NCBI GenBank assembly: GCA_964428935.1
Contig: CAYSAG010000253.1
Coordinates: 1 to 7,568 of the forward strand
Direction of reading: 5' to 3'
DNA length: 7,568 nt
Origin: JAADHY01 sp964428935
Lineage (GTDB): Bacteria > Planctomycetota > Planctomycetia > Planctomycetales > Planctomycetaceae
Part shown: in pieces, positions 4,765 to 7,568 of the stretch
Numbering within the stretch: position 1 is the stretch's first letter
Layout of the letters: each line of letters starts with the position of its first letter
The notes under the pieces: generated by a model
What the model was told of the DNA's origin: nothing
What the model saw: only the letters and a program-made list of their open reading frames with translations
Databases searched by the model: none
Program-made: the position numbers and the translations under genes

Positions 4765-5700
4765 ATGGCCACCGACGTTCGTTTGAAGGAGCGTTTGCCC
4801 GAGATCACCGACCGCATTGTGGCTTCCTACGCAGAAATCGGAACGATCAACCACCTGGGACATTGCCCGCTGCCCAGTAGCGAAGCGGTCATTGAAATCG
4901 CTCAAGACCTCAAGGAAGTCATCTACCCGGGCTACCAGCGTCGCCAGAACCTGCACATGGCCAACGTCGTGTACCACGTAGGCGACTTGATTGACAGTCT
5001 TCACGACCGGCTGACCGAGCAGATTGCTCGAGCGCTCCGTCACGAAGCCCGCATGCGGCGTGAAGAGGCGGACAGCCGCAGCAAGATTGCCGACTTCGAG
5101 GCGATTGCCCAAGAGAAGACGTTCGCGTTCTTGGAGCAACTGCCCGAGATTCGGCAAATGCTCGCTCTGGACGTGCAGGCCGCCTACGACGGAGACCCGG
5201 CCGCCAAGAATTTCGACGAAATCATTTTCTGCTACCCGGGCTTGGAAGCGGTGACCGTCTACCGAATCGCTCACGCCTTGCACGAACTCGGAGTGCCGCT
5301 CATCCCTCGAATGCTGACCGAGTGGGCTCACAGCCGAACCGGCATCGACATTCACCCGGGCGCTCGAATCGGCAAGTCGTTTTTCATTGACCACGGGACC
5401 GGAGTCGTCATTGGCGAGACGACCGAAATCGCCGACGACGTCAAGTTGTACCAGGGCGTGACGTTGGGGGCCTTGAGCTTCCCGAAAGACGCAGAAGGCA
5501 AGCTCATTCGCGGAAAGAAACGCCATCCGACAATCGAAGAAGGGGTGGTCATTTACGCTAACGCGACCATTCTGGGCGGCGACACGGTCATTGGACACCA
5601 CTCGGTCATTGGCGCCAGCGTGTCGTTGACCAAGAGCGTTCCGCCGAACACGGTGGTCACCATCGAAAAACCGGCGTTGCGTTTCCGGCAAGCGTCGTAG
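4765..5700 (+). CDS. cysE: Serine O-acetyltransferase (CysE/EpsC type)
   Basis: 311 residues; ATG at 4765 is preceded by GGGGAG (4752-4757) with 7-nt spacing. The enzyme transfers acetyl from acetyl-CoA to L-serine, giving O-acetylserine for cysteine synthase in cytoplasmic cysteine biosynthesis. Residues 1-155 form the helical N-terminal domain typical of the longer EpsC subfamily; the left-handed beta-helix of hexapeptide repeats runs from about 193 to 295. Active-site residues match E. coli CysE: Asp195 in GIDIHP (Asp143), His210 in IDHGTG (His158) and His254 in KKRHP (His193). The stretch FPKDAEGKLIRGKKRHP (239-255) is the extended loop seen in EpsC-type enzymes. The chain ends FRQAS rather than in the isoleucine that E. 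coli CysE inserts into cysteine synthase, so a canonical CysE-CysK complex is not expected. No cysteine synthase gene is adjacent. A promoter and long leader precede it. Confidence 0.95.
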   Translation: MATDVRLKERLPEITDRIVASYAEIGTINHLGHCPLPSSEAVIEIAQDLKEVIYPGYQRRQNLHMANVVYHVGDLIDSLHDRLTEQIARALRHEARMRREEADSRSKIADFEAIAQEKTFAFLEQLPEIRQMLALDVQAAYDGDPAAKNFDEIIFCYPGLEAVTVYRIAHALHELGVPLIPRMLTEWAHSRTGIDIHPGARIGKSFFIDHGTGVVIGETTEIADDVKLYQGVTLGALSFPKDAEGKLIRGKKRHPTIEEGVVIYANATILGGDTVIGHHSVIGASVSLTKSVPPNTVVTIEKPALRFRQAS

Positions 5701-5760
5701 GCGCGGTTGTTCGGGGGACGAGCGGGAGGGGTCCAGGCCCACGGAAGACCGGACCACGCG

Positions 5761-5828
5761 AAAAAGGACAGCCACGCGGTTCCGAGCGTCACCGTTTCGG
5801 CGTTCGGAGCCGCGTGGCTGTTTCTTTG
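5761..5828. terminator. Strong bidirectional intrinsic terminator between cysE and the FHA gene
   Basis: ACAGCCACGCGG (5768-5779) pairs exactly with CCGCGTGGCTGT (5810-5821), and TTCCGA (5780-5785) continues with TCGGAG (5804-5809), giving 18 pairs with one G-U around an 18-nt loop. TTTCTTTG follows on the plus strand (from 5821) and TCCTTTTT on the minus strand (T5 = A5 at 5761-5765). It lies about 65 bp from the stop codon of each convergent gene, so it should end both transcripts. Confidence 0.85.
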
Positions 5829-5834
5829 ATTCTG

Positions 5835-5870
5835 AGTCGGCGCCGCAAGCTCCCAGTCGGCGCTGCGAGC
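5835..5870. repeat. Short tandem direct repeat, 16 bp x 2
   Basis: AGTCGGCGCCGCAAGC (5835-5850) and AGTCGGCGCTGCGAGC (5855-5870) differ at two positions and are separated by TCCC. The repeat lies between the bidirectional terminator and the FHA gene stop and has no obvious function; it is probably a local duplication. Confidence 0.5.
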
Positions 5871-5883
5871 GACCTCATGCCGC

Positions 5884-6762
5884 TCACACTGCCTTGCGCA
5901 GCTGCGAAACCGACGGAGACGGTTCGCCTTGGCCTTGTCGCTGCTGCAGCAACTCGATTAGCCGGTCCAGGTACTGCGTGAGTTTTTCTTGGCTGGCGGT
6001 CAAGGCCGCCGCGGCCTCGGCGAATTGAGCCTCTCGCTCCGCCAACCGAGCGGCTCGTTCCTCCAGCTGCCGCTCGTACTCCAGCAACCGTTTCCCCAAC
6101 CGCTCCAGGTCGGCTGCCAAGCCGGTGACGTCGGCGTAGACGGTTTCGGAGCGAGCGGCTTTGCGGGCCCGTTCGGCCACGCTGCGTGTGGCTTCGATGG
6201 CCGCCAGAGCTTGAGGAATGGTTCGCGAGGCAATGGCTGCTCGTCGAGCAATTTCGTGCATGAGTGCGTCGGCACCGCGGCGTTTGCCAGCCTCCACCGC
6301 CGACACCTCCTCCGACTCCCGCTTCAACCGCTCGACCAACTCCGCTGCCGACAGTTCGTGAATGGGCCGCTCGTCCGGGTTGGCCGGGCCGGCTTCCGGC
6401 CGCGGCACCGGGCTGGCAGCCGCCCGTGCCGGCGGTCGGTCCACAACGCAGACCTCGAACTGGAAGGGGCCGATTTCAATCAAGTCGCCGTCTTGCAGGG
6501 CCGCCGAGGCTCGAATCTGTCCGTTGACCAAAAGCGGCGGTGAGCTCACCACGGCCTCAATGTGCAGGCCGTCGTCGTCGCGGTAAATGAGGCTGTGAAG
6601 TGGTGGAACGCCCGCTTCCAGACGCAGGTCGCAGCGTTCGCCCGAGCCGATCAAGAACCGGTCGGTTCGAACGACCCGCTCCGGCCGCTCCGTCCGTCCT
6701 CGCCGGACCCGTAGCAGGACGGTCTTCGTCCTTCCGCTCTGACTGCCTTGCTGGCCACCCAT
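5884..6762 (-). CDS. FHA-like domain protein with C-terminal coiled coil
   Basis: 292 residues from ATG 6762, with a modest AGGG (6770-6773) 7 nt upstream; the frame is open for 83 more codons but lacks other support. Residues about 14-106 form an FHA-type beta sandwich: FLIGSGERCDLRL (36-48), GVPPLHSLIYRDDDGLHI (51-68), LLVNGQ (77-82), LQDGDLIEIGPFQFEV (89-104). A proline/alanine linker (107-132) follows, then predicted helix and a charged coiled coil (about 137-160 and 213-275, with runs such as LEERAARLAEREAQFAEA). No signal peptide or membrane segment, so it is probably cytoplasmic. FHA domains normally bind phosphothreonine peptides, but here the residues that do so are replaced (IGR is IGS, SRxH is PPLH). 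A scaffold or oligomerising role is more likely than phospho-signalling; the partner is unknown. Convergent with cysE. Confidence 0.82.
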   Translation of the reverse strand: MGGQQGSQSGRTKTVLLRVRRGRTERPERVVRTDRFLIGSGERCDLRLEAGVPPLHSLIYRDDDGLHIEAVVSSPPLLVNGQIRASAALQDGDLIEIGPFQFEVCVVDRPPARAAASPVPRPEAGPANPDERPIHELSAAELVERLKRESEEVSAVEAGKRRGADALMHEIARRAAIASRTIPQALAAIEATRSVAERARKAARSETVYADVTGLAADLERLGKRLLEYERQLEERAARLAEREAQFAEAAAALTASQEKLTQYLDRLIELLQQRQGQGEPSPSVSQLRKAV

Positions 6763-7182
6763 GTTTCGACCCTGATCCGTCCGTGGAAGAGGAGTAACGT
6801 CTTGACGTTCCAGGCCTTCGGGAAGGAGTGCCGCTGCCGTGCGGACCACGCCGACCGGTGGACTCGCTGCCGCTCCCCGCGCGCTCCACCGCGCTCGGCC
6901 AGCCCGTGCCGCCTCGGCGCCGCCGTTCGGCGCGGACAGTCCAAAGGCCTTGTCTTTGTTTTCGGCAAGTTGTGACGATTGCCATGAGTCTAACAATTTT
7001 GCTCGCAGCAAGTTTTTGCAGACCGAGGCCGCACGGACAGAGAAAGTGAAGAGTCTCCGGCGTCTGCGGGAACACGGCGGTGGACGCCCGACCGGCCGGA
7101 GAGCCGGCGAGCCGGGGCGTGTGCCTGGGCGGTCGAACGCTCGGGCACGGGCCGGCCCGTCTCGCCCGTGGAGCCAAGGCGG
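6763..7182. other. 420-bp spacer between thyX and the FHA gene
   Basis: No convincing gene on either strand. An AT-rich patch (about 6966-7020) contains a small hairpin TTGCT-CGC-AGCAA followed by GTTTTT on the plus strand, but nothing upstream on that strand needs terminating. I found no acceptable -35/-10 pair for the FHA gene. Close to thyX lie GC-rich inverted repeats (7092-7107 and 7146-7170). Confidence 0.5.
7146..7170 (-). other. GC-rich inverted repeat after thyX
   Basis: ACGGGCCGGCCCGT (7147-7160) is a perfect 14-bp palindrome. It overlaps an alternative hairpin CACGGGC (7146-7152)/GCCCGTG (7164-7170), so only one can form. The element starts 12 nt beyond the thyX stop. There is no U-tract on the minus strand, so at best it is a U-less terminator. 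Confidence 0.35.
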
Positions 7183-7568
7183 TCAGCAGTCGGGGGAGTC
7201 CGAAGCAGGCGGCGGCTGGACCAGACCCAATGCGGTCAGCTTCGCCAGGCACTCGTCTCGCTCGCGGCACCGCTCCAGCTGCCGCCACTGCTCGTGCTGA
7301 GCTTCCAGGAAGTCGGCCGTGGAAAAAGGCGGGGTCTGGCCGGTTTGAGCGGCTCGCTGCAGCAGCCGTTGAACGACCTGCTGGTCCAGTCGGGAAAGCG
7401 TCAGGCTGTGCAGCCGGTAGTCCTCGAAAGCCTCCCACACCAGTGGAAACAGCGGCTTGACAATTTTGTAGCCAATCGTGGTCGCGTAGTCGCGGATTTC
7501 CTTTTGGGCGTGAATGTCCATTCGCAACTGCAGGAAGTGCAGCAGGTTGTGGAGGTCGATTTTCCAGT
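7183..7568 (-). CDS. thyX: Flavin-dependent thymidylate synthase ThyX, C-terminal 127 residues (5' end beyond window)
   Basis: The visible frame begins WKIDLHNLLHFLQLRMD and continues HAQKEIRDYA, the well-conserved ThyX block (DLHNLxHFLxLRxxxHAQxEIR) that lines the FAD/dUMP site, then KIVKPLFPLVWEAFEDY. ThyX makes dTMP from dUMP using methylenetetrahydrofolate, FAD and NAD(P)H; it replaces ThyA in many bacteria. The RHRxxS signature and the start lie outside the window. After EAFEDY about 77 residues remain: a helical, charged section and a proline-rich end (QPPPASDSPDC). This is longer than the tail of short ThyX enzymes such as that of Thermotoga maritima. The gene stops at 7183, and the next gene on the same strand begins 420 bp further on, so co-transcription is doubtful. 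Confidence 0.92.
   Translation of the reverse strand, partial: WKIDLHNLLHFLQLRMDIHAQKEIRDYATTIGYKIVKPLFPLVWEAFEDYRLHSLTLSRLDQQVVQRLLQRAAQTGQTPPFSTADFLEAQHEQWRQLERCRERDECLAKLTALGLVQPPPASDSPDC

Noticed and set aside
6995..7017. TTGCT-CGC-AGCAA plus GTTTTT, a small terminator-like hairpin in the thyX-FHA spacer
   Set aside because: The stem is 5 bp, it points along the plus strand where nothing is transcribed as far as I can see, and it has no convincing minus-strand function.
1..7568. Defence, toxin-antitoxin, CRISPR or mobile-element system
   Set aside because: The CPBP protease (also called Abi-type) is the only possible hint, but it stands alone among housekeeping genes. No transposase, integrase, nuclease, repeat array or attachment repeat is visible.

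Overview
The window looks like bacterial chromosome from a Planctomycetota-type organism (possibly Pirellulales/Thermogutta-like). This is an inference from four things: GC-rich DNA, low coding density (about 61% by my count), a twin-arginine-exported Gfo/Idh/MocA oxidoreductase, and an FHA-like protein with a 'GVPPLH' signature, which I associate with that phylum. There is no rRNA, tRNA, CRISPR array, insertion sequence or phage gene that I can recognise.

Layout, left to right: (1) the N-terminal 269 residues of an exported oxidoreductase, minus strand, running off the left edge; (2) a 607-bp spacer with a dyad operator candidate near the oxidoreductase start and a large hairpin just after the next gene; (3) a class I glutamine-amidotransferase / peptidase C26 family protein (minus) whose catalytic cysteine is replaced by glycine; (4) a 794-bp spacer with a good sigma70-like promoter and a roughly 400-nt structured leader for that gene; (5) a CPBP-family intramembrane protease (minus); (6) a 975-bp divergent spacer; its right part carries a sigma70-like promoter and a roughly 360-nt leader with a short cysteine-containing ORF and competing hairpins; (7) serine O-acetyltransferase cysE/epsC (plus); (8) a strong bidirectional terminator; (9) an FHA-like, coiled-coil protein (minus); (10) a 420-bp spacer; (11) the C-terminal part of the flavin-dependent thymidylate synthase thyX (minus), running off the right edge.

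The genes do not form an operon or an obvious pathway. Each is separated by 180 to 975 bp and most appear to be transcribed singly. The most interesting items are the cysteine-less amidotransferase, the possible cysteine-responsive leader before cysE, the degenerate FHA domain, and the enrichment of a short CCGTTC/GAACGG word in the spacers. I did not find a convincing new multi-gene system.
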